A stretch of 64,000 nucleotides of DNA from assembly GCA_030248195.1 (NCBI GenBank), contig JASAND010012799.1, positions 45,331 through 109,330 of the forward strand, read 5' to 3'. Under the pieces are notes generated by a model that had not been told where the DNA came from, made no database searches, and was given only the letters and a program-made list of their open reading frames with translations. Made by a program: the position numbers and the translations under genes. The DNA is from Trissonchulus latispiculum. Its lineage: Eukaryota > Nematoda > Enoplea > Enoplida > Ironidae. This document shows positions 1-11,904 of the stretch, piece by piece. Position 1 is the stretch's first letter, and every line of letters begins with the position of its first letter.

Positions 1-1080
1 AATTACCTGTCTGTTTTCTTGAAATATTTGAGACAGCAATAACTATCTGGTTTTCCGGACGAAATAAATTGAAATACGCAAATCAGCTGTCTGTATTCCT
101 CCACATAGCTTTGCAAATTTGTGTTTTAATGATAATTGCTGCTCAAGGTAAGTTTTCATGAGCTAAGTTTGTATATATTTTTGTGGTTTGGTGATACAGC
201 TTGTACAGCTTGGTGATACATACCCTGTTTTAACTAAGCTAAAAGTGCGCACACATTCAGTTCTAGCACCAAAAAGCTATTTCAGATCCATAAAAGTCCA
301 AAGTACAAATCTAGACTAAAGTGGTTAAATTTTGACAATTCTGAATTCTTGTAACCTCAAAGTGAGAGGGGGAAGCCGAGAAACGTGGGGATAGGAAAGA
401 GTAGGGGAGGGGAAGGTCGATTGCGGGGGAGGGTCAAGTGGGGGCCAAAAAGTCTGGTAGAAACGAGTACTGCCTAAGATAAGGCAAACATTTTATTTGT
501 TTACTGTTTGCCCTTCTTCTGTGGTGGCCGGCGCATGACTCCATATGGGGAGTCTCCACCTCCAGCAATGGGGTCATAAGGGGGAGCCCGAAATAGGGCC
601 AAGATAGGGACCGCCGGAATAAGTGGCGTATTAGACTCACAAGCTCGGCAGCATAATTTAAGGACCAAAGGCTTCCAACTCCAACATGACTGAGAATAAA
701 ACAGAACGAAATACCATTCGTCCGGAAAATCAGCCATGCCCCGCTAGGTTAGAATCCATTTGGCACGCTGGTCAGGCACCCCAGGGAGCACGTAGAAGGA
801 TAATCGCAAAGTGCATCGACCACTGCATGAAGGAAATCTCCAACCTGACGCGGCTTCTTCTGCTCCCCAAGTTGCTCCCACAGTTTGCCCTTCACCTCAG
901 TAAGTAGAAGTGAGCGGAAAGCAAAAGGGTGAAAGATTGAGTTGGTCTAGGAAAAAATTGATTGCCCCGATCTTATTTCCTGAAGTGATCTAGTGGTCTA
1001 ATGTTCATAAGCTACACAATACATTTCGTAAAGGATGCAATACAGACTTTTTCAATGCTGTTAAAATTTTTATTCCGCCG
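1..1080 (+). repeat. Direct repeat, copy A (partner at about 23960-25640)
   Basis: The opening bases (CTGTCTGTTTTCTTG, then GTCTG/CTATCTGG..TTCCGGA) recur in the same orientation from about 23965. The match continues in blocks through TTTGCAAA..TGTGTTTTAAT, TTAAATTTTGACAATT, GGGGATAGGA and CTTCACCTCAGTAAGTAG up to about 1070. Copy B is longer because of extra sequence around 24310-25220. The two copies flank the giant inverted repeat. No protein similarity was recognised. Confidence 0.7.
517..882. mobile_element. 366-bp insertion flanked by an 11-bp direct repeat
   Basis: GTTTGCCCTTC occurs at 506-516 and again at 883-893. Copy B of the surrounding repeat (about 25445-25465) has this 11-mer once and lacks the 366 bp between, so it acts as an empty site. 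The insert has no obvious terminal inverted repeats or poly-A tail and is more GC-rich than its surroundings. On the minus strand it is open from 737 down to a stop at 501; the C-terminal residues read SPYGVMRRPPQKKGKQ. I do not recognise the protein. It could be a retroposed coding fragment or a Mutator-like element with an 11-bp target duplication. Confidence 0.5.
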
Positions 1081-2249
1081 GGGGCGGAATACTTGTAATG
1101 GATTGACCCTAGTTTGGCAGGAAAATTTATGACAGTTCCACTTTGTAGCCTATGTTTAACACACAATCCTAGTCAGTGTGGTTTTTTTCCAGTGGTGGCT
1201 GAAATTTATTTGAAGGAACCGTTACAAATATGTAAAATTTATGCATGCTCGGCATTACTTTTGCCGACTTTTAATTGTTTGAATTCAGTTTTTAAACTTT
1301 GTTAGTAAAGGGGGCTTAAACTATTTTTCCTGTACACACTATTCATACTGCTGTATATAATACCTATGTATTAAATGTTACAATGCATTAAACTGGATTG
1401 ACTACGTTTCGTTGGAATCAGATTGACCTTTCTGTAAACCAGTTTTCACAAGCTTGACTTTAATTGTTGCACCTTTTATAGCAGTCACTGATGTAACAAA
1501 AGAGATGATCCTTTGGGCGTGTGAAAGACGGGCTTAGGCCTGAACTTAGGTTTATCTGCCATTGCAAAAGATGGCGGATTCGAATGATGTGCTAAAGCTA
1601 AGCAGAGTTTCTCAAAATACGAATTTTAGAAATATAATATATGTGAAGAGTAATTTTCATTTCAATCTATCTAACAGAACATCCTAAAACTTTGCTAAGA
1701 GATACTCCCGCTGAACGGAGTTAAAATAAAATGTTTTTCAGGTGCTGTTCTTTAAAACTAACCCTTTCGATCCAACTTCAACAGCATTCTGCAGCAAGGA
1801 TATTACTTTTGTTTACAAGCTTACCCAAGGACTAATCGACGTGGACCCAGAGAATTTTTACATTATCAACTTATATCCAAAATAGAGGACATAATTTCAA
1901 AATATTTAAAGACCGTTAAAAATTAGTCTGTCGTCGAAATAATCTGACCGCTCGTGTGTGTAATATTTGCAATAATTTACCTTCTGAAGCTGTAAACGCC
2001 CAAAGTGTAATCTTGTCTAAGAGTAGGCTTAACGATATATGTGATTTATCAGTTTATCTAAAGGCCTTAGCGCCAGAAGTCGGCTAATCGGCTCTGCTAA
2101 GTCCTAGGATCTGCAAATCATAAAGTATCCTGTCGTACATATTTACTGATTTGTCTGTGTACTCTGATTAGCACTGTTGTGAACTGCGCCATGGCTATTA
2201 TTAAACTATTAAACTATTAAACTATTTTCACTCAACTATTTTCACTGAC

Positions 2250-2254
<5 letters not shown>
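1081..2254. other. Unannotated sequence, no gene seen
   Basis: AT-rich sequence with short, stop-rich frames. The only readable plus-strand frame (63 codons from 1114) has no recognisable domain. No counterpart of this stretch was seen beyond the right arm, so it is unique within the window. Confidence 0.6.
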
Positions 2255-2296
<42 letters not shown>

Positions 2297-2322
2297 CATA
2301 CATATATATATATACATATATA
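2255..2322. repeat. (TA)n microsatellite inside a small hairpin
   Basis: A TA run with a few TACA interruptions is flanked by ACTGACTGATGTATA on the left and TATACATCAGTCAGT on the right, forming an inverted repeat around the run. It marks the outer end of the left arm. The right arm also ends in a TA run (22971-23010). Confidence 0.85.
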
Positions 2323-3129
2323 CATCAGTCAGTTTCTGGTACACGCCGACTTCAGCATAAACTAAATTAGCTTATACTCTGCTCATTTATAGACCCTATG
2401 CATTGTATTCACATGGCAAAATATGAAGGAATTTGTTTCACCCAATTTCGAGATATAAGCGGTTGAATTTGAGCTGTTTTGATTCCTAGGCGGTGTGGTT
2501 CAGATATCAGTTATGGACTGTTTATTGATGTGCTAAAGCGGATCAACCCATGAGTTCCATATCATAAACAAGGTCTATTATTGCGGTTTTGTTTGTGCTA
2601 ACCTATGTGTAATTTCACTTTCACCATCTTAAGAAAGATTACAAAACAGGAGCATAGGAGACTATATTGAGAACATGCTTTTGCAAGCTTTATCGCTAAA
2701 AATAGTTTTGTATAAAAAACCGAGTCGGGATTTTTTCTGTGCTCTTCCCTAGTTGTATTAGCTATATGCATGCCAAATATTGCCGAGAAAAAGTGGAACC
2801 TCCGACTTCCACACTCATAAAGGTGCGTATCGTTCACATCTGTAATCTCGTAACGTCGTACAAACGGTTTTGATGGAACGGACGTTAGGCATGCGGAAAC
2901 GTTTAGGAAAAAAGGACCCTGCTATGCCCAAGCCGATTTCGGATCAAATCCCAAATATTACCTTATCAGGTCGAACAACCCGTAGCGTTAATAGAAGGGC
3001 TATGAGGAAATGCCCTTATTAATTTTTTCTGAACATGTTTGTGCTGGAGCAGAGGTTAAACATGCTAAAATTTATACTTTTAAACAATCATTACTAGCTT
3101 TCGTATACGGTGTAGTATACATACACACA

Positions 3130-3462
<333 letters not shown>

Positions 3463-3649
3463 TTCTGTCTTGGGTTGTTCTGTACGATCAGATGATATAT
3501 ATGAGGTAACTCTGCTTTGTGATCAGATACGAAATCAGCACAGCTGGTTCCATATTTTTTAATTTGTAAAACTTTTTAGCATGTCTTATAGTTTGTTCCA
3601 ATGCAAACATGCACCGATAAAAATTATAAATTTGGCTGGCTACATTTGA

Positions 3650-4075
3650 CTGGATGACTATATTGACATCCGGTTGACCGGATGACTATATTTGGTTCTA
3701 CGAAAATTTGGATTGCAGATGAGTAATCGACGCCCCCGAATTACCACAGGATCAACTTTTTAGCAAAAGCAAAAACATGTTCCGTACCGCGTTTTTAACC
3801 CTTTCATTTGAAAATGGTGGCCCTTAAAACGGCAGTTGGGATAAGCAACAGCACGGTGTGGTCACTTCATTTCAAATGGTTGCCCATAAGAGGCCAGTTG
3901 GGATAAGCAACAGCGCGGTAGCCACTTTGAAAATGGTTGCCCTTAAAAGGGCAGTTGGGATAAGGAATTTCGGAGGACTATATTGGGTTCTCCGAACATT
4001 TGGATTGCAGATTTGTAATCGACGCCCCCAAATTACCATAGGACCAACTTTTTAGCGAAAGCGAAGACAGGAAAT
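3650..4075 (+). repeat. Diverged tandem duplication, about 320-bp period
   Basis: GGATGACTATATTTGGTTC, TTTGGATTGCAGATGAGTAA and ATCGACGCCCCC (3655-3735) recur as a diverged copy at 3973-4025. Between them a shorter motif, GGTTGCCC(A/T)TAA followed by CAGTTGGGATAAG, occurs four times (about 3820, 3880, 3935, 4110), each near AACAGCxCGGT. The same block, inverted, is at 21390-21800. Confidence 0.8.
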
Positions 4076-4278
4076 TCCTTTCTTTTTCTGACCATTCCAT
4101 TTGAAAATGGTTGCCCATAAAAGGACAGTTGGGATAAGCAACAACACCGTGTGACCGCTTTTTCAAGGTGTTACAGTTCGAAAAGTTGATCATATTCCCA
4201 AATGCTTTCATTTGATATCACACATGACCACTTCTGAACGCTTTCATATTTCACCTCCTCCAGAACCCCGACCTCCAG

Positions 4279-5037
4279 GGCCCTGTTGCACCAACTTTTA
4301 ATCAGTAATCAGTAATCACTAATCAGCAATCAGTAATCAGTAAGTTATTTTCCGTTTCACAAGACTACTGATTACTGATTGCTGATTACTGATTACTGAT
4401 TACACTTGAAACACACGTTCTTCATATACTTTACTGATTACTGATTAGATGAGAAATGGACGTCCATACATTTACTGGTTACTGATTACGTAGGAAATAT
4501 GGCTGATTGTGGGATATTGCTGGCCCAGAAACTCAACAGAAAAAAGGACTACCTAATTGCAGCTTTACTAGTACATTTTAAAAATTTATAGTTTATTTTT
4601 AATTTTTGTAGCTTATCCATTTTATTGATTTTAGTGCTAACTGTACTTATTGGCTTTCCAAGAGTGGAAAACTGCTTCAACATATATTTATTGCGGAAGT
4701 AGGAATATTTGCTAGAAATCGGTGAAATTCACCTGATAACAAAGTATTTACTAAGTATTAATGAAGAGGTTCACGAAATATGCCCCTAATTACTGAAAAA
4801 TTAGACTGATTGTGCAGTAATCATGGTAAAGGAGACTGATTAAATTTAAGCGAAAATAATCAGTAATCAGTGAAGAGTTTGGTGCAACAACTTACTGATT
4901 ATTCACTGATTATTCACTGATTATTTTCTGATTACTGATTACTGATTACTGATTGTAATCAGTAAAGTTGGTGCAACAGATTTTACTGATTACTGATTAC
5001 TGATTAATCAGTAATCAGTGGTTGGTGCAACAGGGCC
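4279..5037. mobile_element. 759-bp MITE with 17-bp TIRs and CAG target duplication (PIF/Harbinger-like)
   Basis: The ends are perfect 17-bp inverted repeats, GGCCCTGTTGCACCAAC, flanked by CAG at 4276-4278 and 5038-5040. The right arm (complement of about 21200-21235) reads straight through as GACCTCCAGGTCCCTGG with a single CAG, which is a natural empty site. Inside each end lies a long array of the heptamer ATCAGTA and its complement, interrupted by an AT-rich core (about 4500-4860). There is no coding capacity. A 3-bp CWG target and GGCCC-type TIRs fit the PIF/Harbinger superfamily; that assignment is from known family features and is not proven. Confidence 0.92.
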
Positions 5038-5039
5038 CA

Positions 5040-5640
5040 GGTCCCTGGGGGTCAGGGCTTGCATCCACCGACTTCGGTCTTATGCTCATCGTGTTCAGCG
5101 ACCCCGATTTACAATATTTGGGTACCACCCCAATGCCGAAAAACGCTGTTTTTGGCCGTTTTTAGACCATTTTAAAATTTTCGGACATAGAAATTTTTCG
5201 AAGTCCAAATGTCCAAAAACACTATTTTTTCCATTTTTGACCATCTATTAAAATCGAACCAGATCGAAATTCGGAAAAAACATAAACTTGCTAAGTACCA
5301 TTGCCTAGATATTCAAAAAATAGCATAGAAAAATTTTTCCTATGGGCCGTTCGAAATATCGAGTTAGCACAAAAATGGAAAAAATCATGCTGAATAAAAG
5401 AACCCCACTTTCAAACCCGTATGAGAAAGTCGATTTTTTCAAAGTTCATTTTTCCGGGCATGTTTGGTATCATTCGAAAGCTCTTGGCCTGGAGATTTCA
5501 AAACTGTAAATATTAGCTCTTAATGCCTTCCCGTTAATTAGTTATGCCTAATTAGCACTTTTCAAAATCCGCAAAGTGCCTTTATAGCTCATATTATGGG
5601 GAGCTCTCCGAGCTCCCACATGACTCACAGAGACGAACGT
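5040..5640. other. Non-coding part of the left arm
   Basis: This stretch pairs inverted with 20575-21210. It shows an internal near-repeat of AAAAACACTATTTTTTCC-type sequence and no open frame of note. It sits just downstream of the broken HMG-like copy. Confidence 0.6.
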
Positions 5641-6287
5641 GAAACTGGACACTCTTATCACGCTCCGCCAACCGTTTCGAATAGTCCGCCATGAACAGAT
5701 TGTAGGCTGTTTTGGCCCGCTTCAGCAGCACCTGAGTTGACCAGGGTGTGTCTCAGCCTAGCGGGAGAAGAGGGCCACCTCCAGCTCTAGGGGACAATCG
5801 TTGAGCAACTGTTTTCGGACCTGCTGAAAGAAGGCCTTGCACTGGTCAGCCGAGAAGGGTGGACAGGCCTGGGCAATCTGTTCCCAGTGGACAGCTGGCG
5901 ATAGCTGATGCCGGCGCGCTGGCCTCGACCCCCATGCTGGTGCTGTGGAAGTGGCGGTGCTGCAGCACCACATTCCGGCGGTTGATCAGGAGGAGCGTAA
6001 AGCGCCTGCATGGCATCGCGCATGCGTAGATAGTCCTCGTGCGCCATCACTCGTTCTTTCAGGCTGGGACCCGCTGCACTGTTGGTACAGGCTTCATCCC
6101 CGATATCCTCCCCATTCACCAGTAGATCAGGCGATTTATTGATCTGATTTTCATCCTGATCAGCTAGATCGATCGACTGGCCATCGATTGTGCTGAGAGT
6201 GGAATCCTTTCGGGAACGCTTCTTCTTCGAAGAGCCTTCGGCGTCGTTAGCTGGATCGGCAGTTCGATGTTTCTTATGTTTTCCCAT
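5640..6287 (-). pseudogene. HMG-box-like gene copy with N-terminus, broken (left arm)
   Basis: The ATG at 6287-6285 opens MGKHKKHRTADPANDAEGSS, a basic Lys/Arg-rich start (about 30 residues) that is missing from the right-arm copies. An acidic, Gln-rich segment follows (LADQDENQINKS, then VNGEDIGDEAC), then RMRDAMQALYAPPDQPPEC and a Gln/Pro/Gly stretch. The frame breaks at about 5900, where 7 bp are missing between two CTG repeats relative to the intact form SYRQLTAVHWEQ. A second lesion turns the conserved Trp after ALF(C/S) into TAG at about 5757. Beyond it the complement still carries the NLFMA.YSKRLAER start of an HMG box (5640-5730), but the splice donor is degraded (CACGTTCG instead of CAGGTTAG). 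It is the outermost copy in the arm and supplies the only N-terminal exon seen. Confidence 0.75.
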
Positions 6288-7240
6288 CAGTTTAAAGTAC
6301 GTACGTAATAAGTGGACGGACAGATACAAAATGACCAACTGATTTAGAGAATCGAAATTCACAGAAATGGAATCAAGGTAATATTTCAGAAATAAGAAAC
6401 AAGAGAAGAGGACCACCTCCAGATCTAGGGGACAAGGTCTAGAAGGTCTTCCCCTTTCCAGCCGAGAAGGGTGGACAGGCCTGGGCAATCTGTTCCCAGT
6501 GGACAGCGGTCAGCTGGCGATAGCTGAGGCTGGCGCGCTGACCTCGACCTCCATGCTGGTGCTGTGGAAGTGGCGGTGCTGCAGCACCACATTCCGGCGG
6601 TTGATCAGGAAGAGCGTAAAGCGCCTGCATGGCATGAAATGGAACCAAGGTAATATCTTAGAAATAAGAAATAAGAGAAGAGGGCCACCTCCAGCTCTAG
6701 GGGACAATCGTTGAGCAACTGTTTCCGGACCTGCTGAAAGAAGGTCTTGCACTGGTCAACCGAGAAGGGTGGACAGGCCTGGGCAATCTGTTCCCAGTGG
6801 ACAGCTGGCGATAGCTGAGGCCGGCGCGCTGACCTCGACCCCCATGCTGGTGCTGTGAAAGTGGCGGTGCTGCAGCACCACATTCCGGCGGTTGATCAGG
6901 AGGAGCGTAAAGCGCCTGCATGGCATGAAATGGAACCAAAGTAATATCTCATAAATAAGAAATAAGAGAAGAGGGCCACCTCCAGCTCTAGGGGACAATC
7001 GTTGAGCAACTGTTTCCGGACCTGCTGAAAGAAGGTCTTGCACTGGTCAACCGAGAAGGGTGGACAGGCCTGGGCAATCTGTTCCCAGTGGACAGCTGGC
7101 GATAGCTGAGGCCGGCGCGCTGACCTCGACCCCCACGCTGGTGCTGTGGAGGTAGCGGTGCTGCAGCACCACATTCCGGCGGTTGATCAGGAGGAGCGTT
7201 GACTGCATGGCATGGCATTCCTGCATGGCATCGCGCATGC
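6288..7240 (-). repeat. Three truncated HMG-like exon repeats (272-291-bp period)
   Basis: GG(G/A)CCACCTCCAG recurs at 6410, 6682 and 6973. Each repeat carries only the middle of the exon, from AMQALYAPPDQPPEC to LLNDCPLELEVALFS, joined directly to an AT-rich bridge (complement reads ATATTACCTTGGTTCC). The same bridge precedes the first right-arm copy at about 14445, so the junction was made once and then amplified. The two inner copies share the 7-bp deletion after SYRQL; the outer one (6499-6530) keeps the undamaged reading. No copy can give a full protein. Confidence 0.8.
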
Positions 7241-9371
7241 GCAGATATGTAAATTGGCTAATAATAATAATAATAATGTCTAAATCGGCATAATTCACGA
7301 TCTAGTTGTACATGAAAAATGTTCATTATGAGAAGGTGGCAGCTGGTGTTGTTGCGTATGAACAAAAGGTTCCCGTATAATTTGTTACAGCAATCAGAAA
7401 GTGCATAATGTCGGACCGTAGAAGTGTACGGTGTACTGATGTATATTGAAAAAAAAACTAAAAACGAACTGATGAATGCTTATATCTACTAGTTCAGTTT
7501 TTGAAAAGCCTAGTACGCGCATCCGTTGCATACTACAGCGTTTAGGAAGTTCCTAAGTGGAACAATTTCAAGGTTGTTCTGGAAACTTTTTGTTAGATTG
7601 TGGATACTCTGTTTGGCCAGTTTATACAAAGGATATTTTTTACGATATTTAAAGCATTTTATTATAAAATCTCAATTTACTGAAAAAGCATGTCTCCAAT
7701 ATGTTAAAGTTTAACTATATTGTGTTTTTCCATCTCCAATATTTAGCTTAAATTTTCAAGCAAAATATTTTACAGAATATTTTAATTGCATCTTAATAGT
7801 AAACGGGTATTAGACAACAGTACCTAGAAGCAATGTAACTGCCGGACAGACACGTGGCACAAGGTTTTAAGAGATAACAATTTAATGGGTCGACAGACAA
7901 AGCAGCAGCAGCTGCTCTCAAAGAAAAGGCATTAGGCTGGACAGATTGTAGAAAGTAGACGTGTGGTGCAGCAAACAGCCATGAAATTGAAATGTTGGAA
8001 TTTTGTAGGGTTTTGATTGGCAGTTAGACTTGCAAAAAAGACGACTGTTGTCTGCTCTACAATTTTAGACATTTAGAACGCCTCTCTGCACGTAGGACGA
8101 CTGGTAAGGATAGGTTGCTTTCAACACAGATAGCTAAGAATTTCAAGATATATGGAAGCCGGTTTACGCAAAATATTCTGGATCAAACATCCATCTGAAC
8201 AATTAATCCCCCGATTGAACCTCAATTATATAACACCCACCTTGTTGAGGCAAGTTTTAATGTCTCTGCATTACAGTACTTTGCGTGTTTGTTCTAAGCG
8301 TTTTGTCAGATGCATAACTTTACTTATATCAAGAGGGCATAATAACTAGTCAATAGAAAAAAACATTATATACAGTTAACGGCTGATGTTCTTTTAACTG
8401 AATACCCACTACACAATTCTGTAAGATCACTCGCTCTTGTGTTTATGTCGTAGCGATACTGTAATTTGGCAAATTGGTTGGCAAACTTTGCACACTTGCC
8501 AATGATTTTGGACAAACTGTATTTTCCAAATGCGAACTTTGTCAACTAAAGATTGGCAAAACTAAGGATTTCTTAAACAAAACAACCTCGTAATCAATGA
8601 AACTCTCCCGTTTAATACCGCCCAAAAATAAGGATCATAGGAAAGTTCGATAAATACGGTTACTGCCATTTTAATGCGGCTTGTCCAGCTTTCTTTTTGG
8701 GTATTTCTTGGTTTTATTTAAAACTTCTTATATTTAGAAATCAAAATTTGGAAATCACAGACTGTCTTCCTGTACTGAGTTTAAAATTATCACAGGAAAG
8801 TATAAATTACGAGAACAGACAGCCTTTAAATAAAGTTGCAATTTGTACTGCACGTTTTTGAGCTTAAAGTAAAAGCTGCGTTAAATGACTTCATTAATGG
8901 GGTTCCTTTAGGTTAATTCCACATTTTGAATATTTCAATCTATTTCCCAGGAAAGTTTTTAAAACATACAAAATTAATTTGTTATGAATTTCTTTGTGAA
9001 GGACACTGAGCGGTTTTAATTTGATTTGCTTCTACAACCTTTTCTGCTGACCTCCTGGTTTTTGCCTTGCAGGCAGAAACAGAGCTGCCTGCTTTGCCTT
9101 CCAAAATTTTGATCCATGTTTTGACTTTCCTTCTCAATTTTGGTGGCCTTGTTACAGGGTCATCATTAGTCCTTATCCTGCTTATCTGACACTGTGAGTC
9201 TTTTTGATATCTGCTCGTGTGAGTGCCTCTCGTTTAAGCCTTACAGTTGATTAATTAGCTTGAATTAACCTCTGCTATTGATATTGGCTTCACATGAACT
9301 GTCCTGGTTCCATCTCGTTTCTCAAACTATTATATTTTGTCCTATTATATGTGCTACTATTAAATCAAAAC
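7241..9371. other. Inner left arm, no gene seen
   Basis: This stretch is inverted relative to 11905-13600. Examples are ACGGTGTACTGATGT at 7428, TGCATCTTAATAGTA at 7788 and AGGATTTCTTAAACAA at 8563. Open frames are short, and the frames of the two arms do not agree. I see no conserved protein. Confidence 0.65.
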
Positions 9372-11904
9372 ATAAAGAGCTATTCTTTTCCATTTTTGAC
9401 CATCCATAAAAATCGGCACCAGGCCTAGAATTTATAGAATTGTAATTCAGTAAATATTTAACCTTTCCCATGCAATATTGTTTGTTTGACAGATCTCTTA
9501 TTCAAATTAACTTTTAGGTGCTATCACAGTGACTGCTGTGTGATACTCTGCTGTCACCTAAAATCACACACATACACACATAGAGCACCTGTGCACAAGT
9601 CAGTCACGCACACCCATCTTGACACTACGTGGCAGCATGCTCAGACTTTTCCAAATGCAATCATAATTTTGATAAAAACATTTGCTAAAACATATGCTTA
9701 ATCAAGCGTATCATCGTAGTACAACAAAGCCAGATATGTCGCAGTGCGAAACGGCCTATGGCAGCCTACTTTATGATTTTGCAATTGTTTTGCCATATAG
9801 CTTAAACAATCTATTTCCGGTTTAACGATTAAGATATGTTTTCTTTTTCTACTTGGCTTTTGCATCACCATGGTTAAATCAGTGGAACGCTAACAATTTA
9901 CAATACTGATACAAAATGTTTAAGTATAGGCTTCTCCTTCCTTTAAGGGGGAGGTAGCTTTTTGGCAGATTTTCGATCATCTCAAATTTTGCTTATTTTT
10001 ACTTATTTTGTAATCCCCATTGGTTCTTAAAACAAGAAGAGAGCGTTTTGCGTAATATTGCTTTGGAACAGAACAAAAATGTGCCCTGTACTAAAAATAA
10101 TAACCATAAAAAATAATCGGACAATCTAGTAAATACAGAATTATCCTGATAAGAGCATGTAAGGTTTCATTCAACGAGCTAAAACTCATTAGCTTTGTAG
10201 CTAATTCCCTCTGTAGAGATTTGAGTGAGTAGAAACTTGATCTCTGACTGAATAAAGCTGATTGCGTGTACGTCGGACGTGTCTGTTGCTGAACGCGAAT
10301 ACACCTAATTACCCTTAGCCAACTAAAAGCGAGATGAAATTAAATCATTTTCAAATTTATTCATTATTATTGCAAATGGGAAAAACACAAGAGAGACCAT
10401 AAACTAGGCTAAGTACAAGCAAACAAAGTAACCATGAACGAACAAACTGCGAACCGCAAATAATAACAAAATTGGGATAAGCGACACTAGATAATGCGGA
10501 AATACGCCACCTCCAAATACTAACACTATCTGAAACCCGACCGAACTTAATGACAATTCCAAGCCAATTAGCTGAATTTGAGCGCGCAATCGCCAAATGG
10601 AAAATTAGTTGAGACCAGTGATACATACACACAAGTACAAGGCCAATCCGAAATGTACTTGCCAAAATCTTCACACGCCTTACCTAACTTTCTGTTCTAT
10701 ACAGACTGTTTCTTGCATTAATGCGATTGATGCAAATTATGCAAATTGATGCAAATTTATGCAAATTACCTTTTCAGTGAAATAATTACGGTGCAACCAT
10801 TAATAAGGATTAAAATAATGGGCACATGACTAGAGCTCTCGGTTGCCTCAGTAAAACATTCCAATAGATTTAAGTTCATTAAATCAGGTTATTTAAAAGC
10901 CAAACTGACATTGTTTACAAATATTGAATACGGCGGAGAGCTTGCAATCTTGGGGGCATAGAGGTATTGTTTCCAGACATTGCTCACAAATATTGAACGC
11001 AAGGGAACGCTTGAAGTCTTGCAGGCACAGAGGGTGCTGTTTCTGAGGAGCTAGAACTGTGTCTCCACTGATCGGATGAAGGTAGCCTTACATCATTGTC
11101 CATCAAACGTCGATTCTGTCATTTTTACTGAAAGTTCAATTGCTCTATTCCCGAAATCTAAGAAACAAAGACTTGCGAGAATGTAGATATGCTTTCGGCT
11201 TTAACATATGTTAGGTCGCATTTCAGACAACGAACAGAAATATTAATTTAGAAACAGGCACAGAATAAAAATACAAGCCAGCCCCCAGGATGTTTGTAAA
11301 GAGCCCTTCAAACAGAAAATGTGAAAGATTTTTTGGCTTCTCCCCGATAATTTTTCAGAATTCCCCACCGAAATGTTTTGACACGCTGCTGCGATGAACC
11401 ACCCAACAATAGAAACGACAGGAATTCTCACCCTACTATGATTATTTTCTGACACGTGGATGAATTATGTAAATTAGATTTTCGCATGTTAATTCTGAAA
11501 TACACAATAACAGTTCTGAGTGTCTTTTTTAAATATGTCAATTGAAATCAAAGTTGAACATTGATTCAGTTGGGGTGTTGCCTTTCTAAAGTGGGATGTA
11601 TTATTCTCATTGGTTGAATAAATGCTATTGTTTAGTAATGGATCTGTCTCAGAAAACACTACATTTTTTATGATCAGGTTAATGGGTTAACCAATTTTGG
11701 GATGCCATGGAATTGGTTTGTTGTCTTATTAAATTATAAGTTCTTGTTATATTTTGTCACTATATACCAACCAGCCCCTGCTGTTTGAATTCTTTTATTG
11801 CTCTGACACATTTATGGTTATCTCACCCTGCTCTGTGATAATCTGAGTCCTACTACTATCTACTTTGACCTGGCGGCCTTATTTACCTTCGGATGCAGAT
11901 CTAT
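9372..11904. other. Unique spacer at the centre of the palindrome
   Basis: 2.5 kb with no inverted partner. The longest frame is 105 codons on the minus strand (10357-10674), hydrophobic and unrecognised. Two small local repeats are visible. GATGCAAATTATGCAAATT-type units at 10729-10768 contain three ATGCAAAT octamers. A roughly 75-bp unit is repeated at 10915-11040 (ACAAATATTGAA followed by GCTTG(C/A)A(A/G)TCTTG). Confidence 0.6.
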
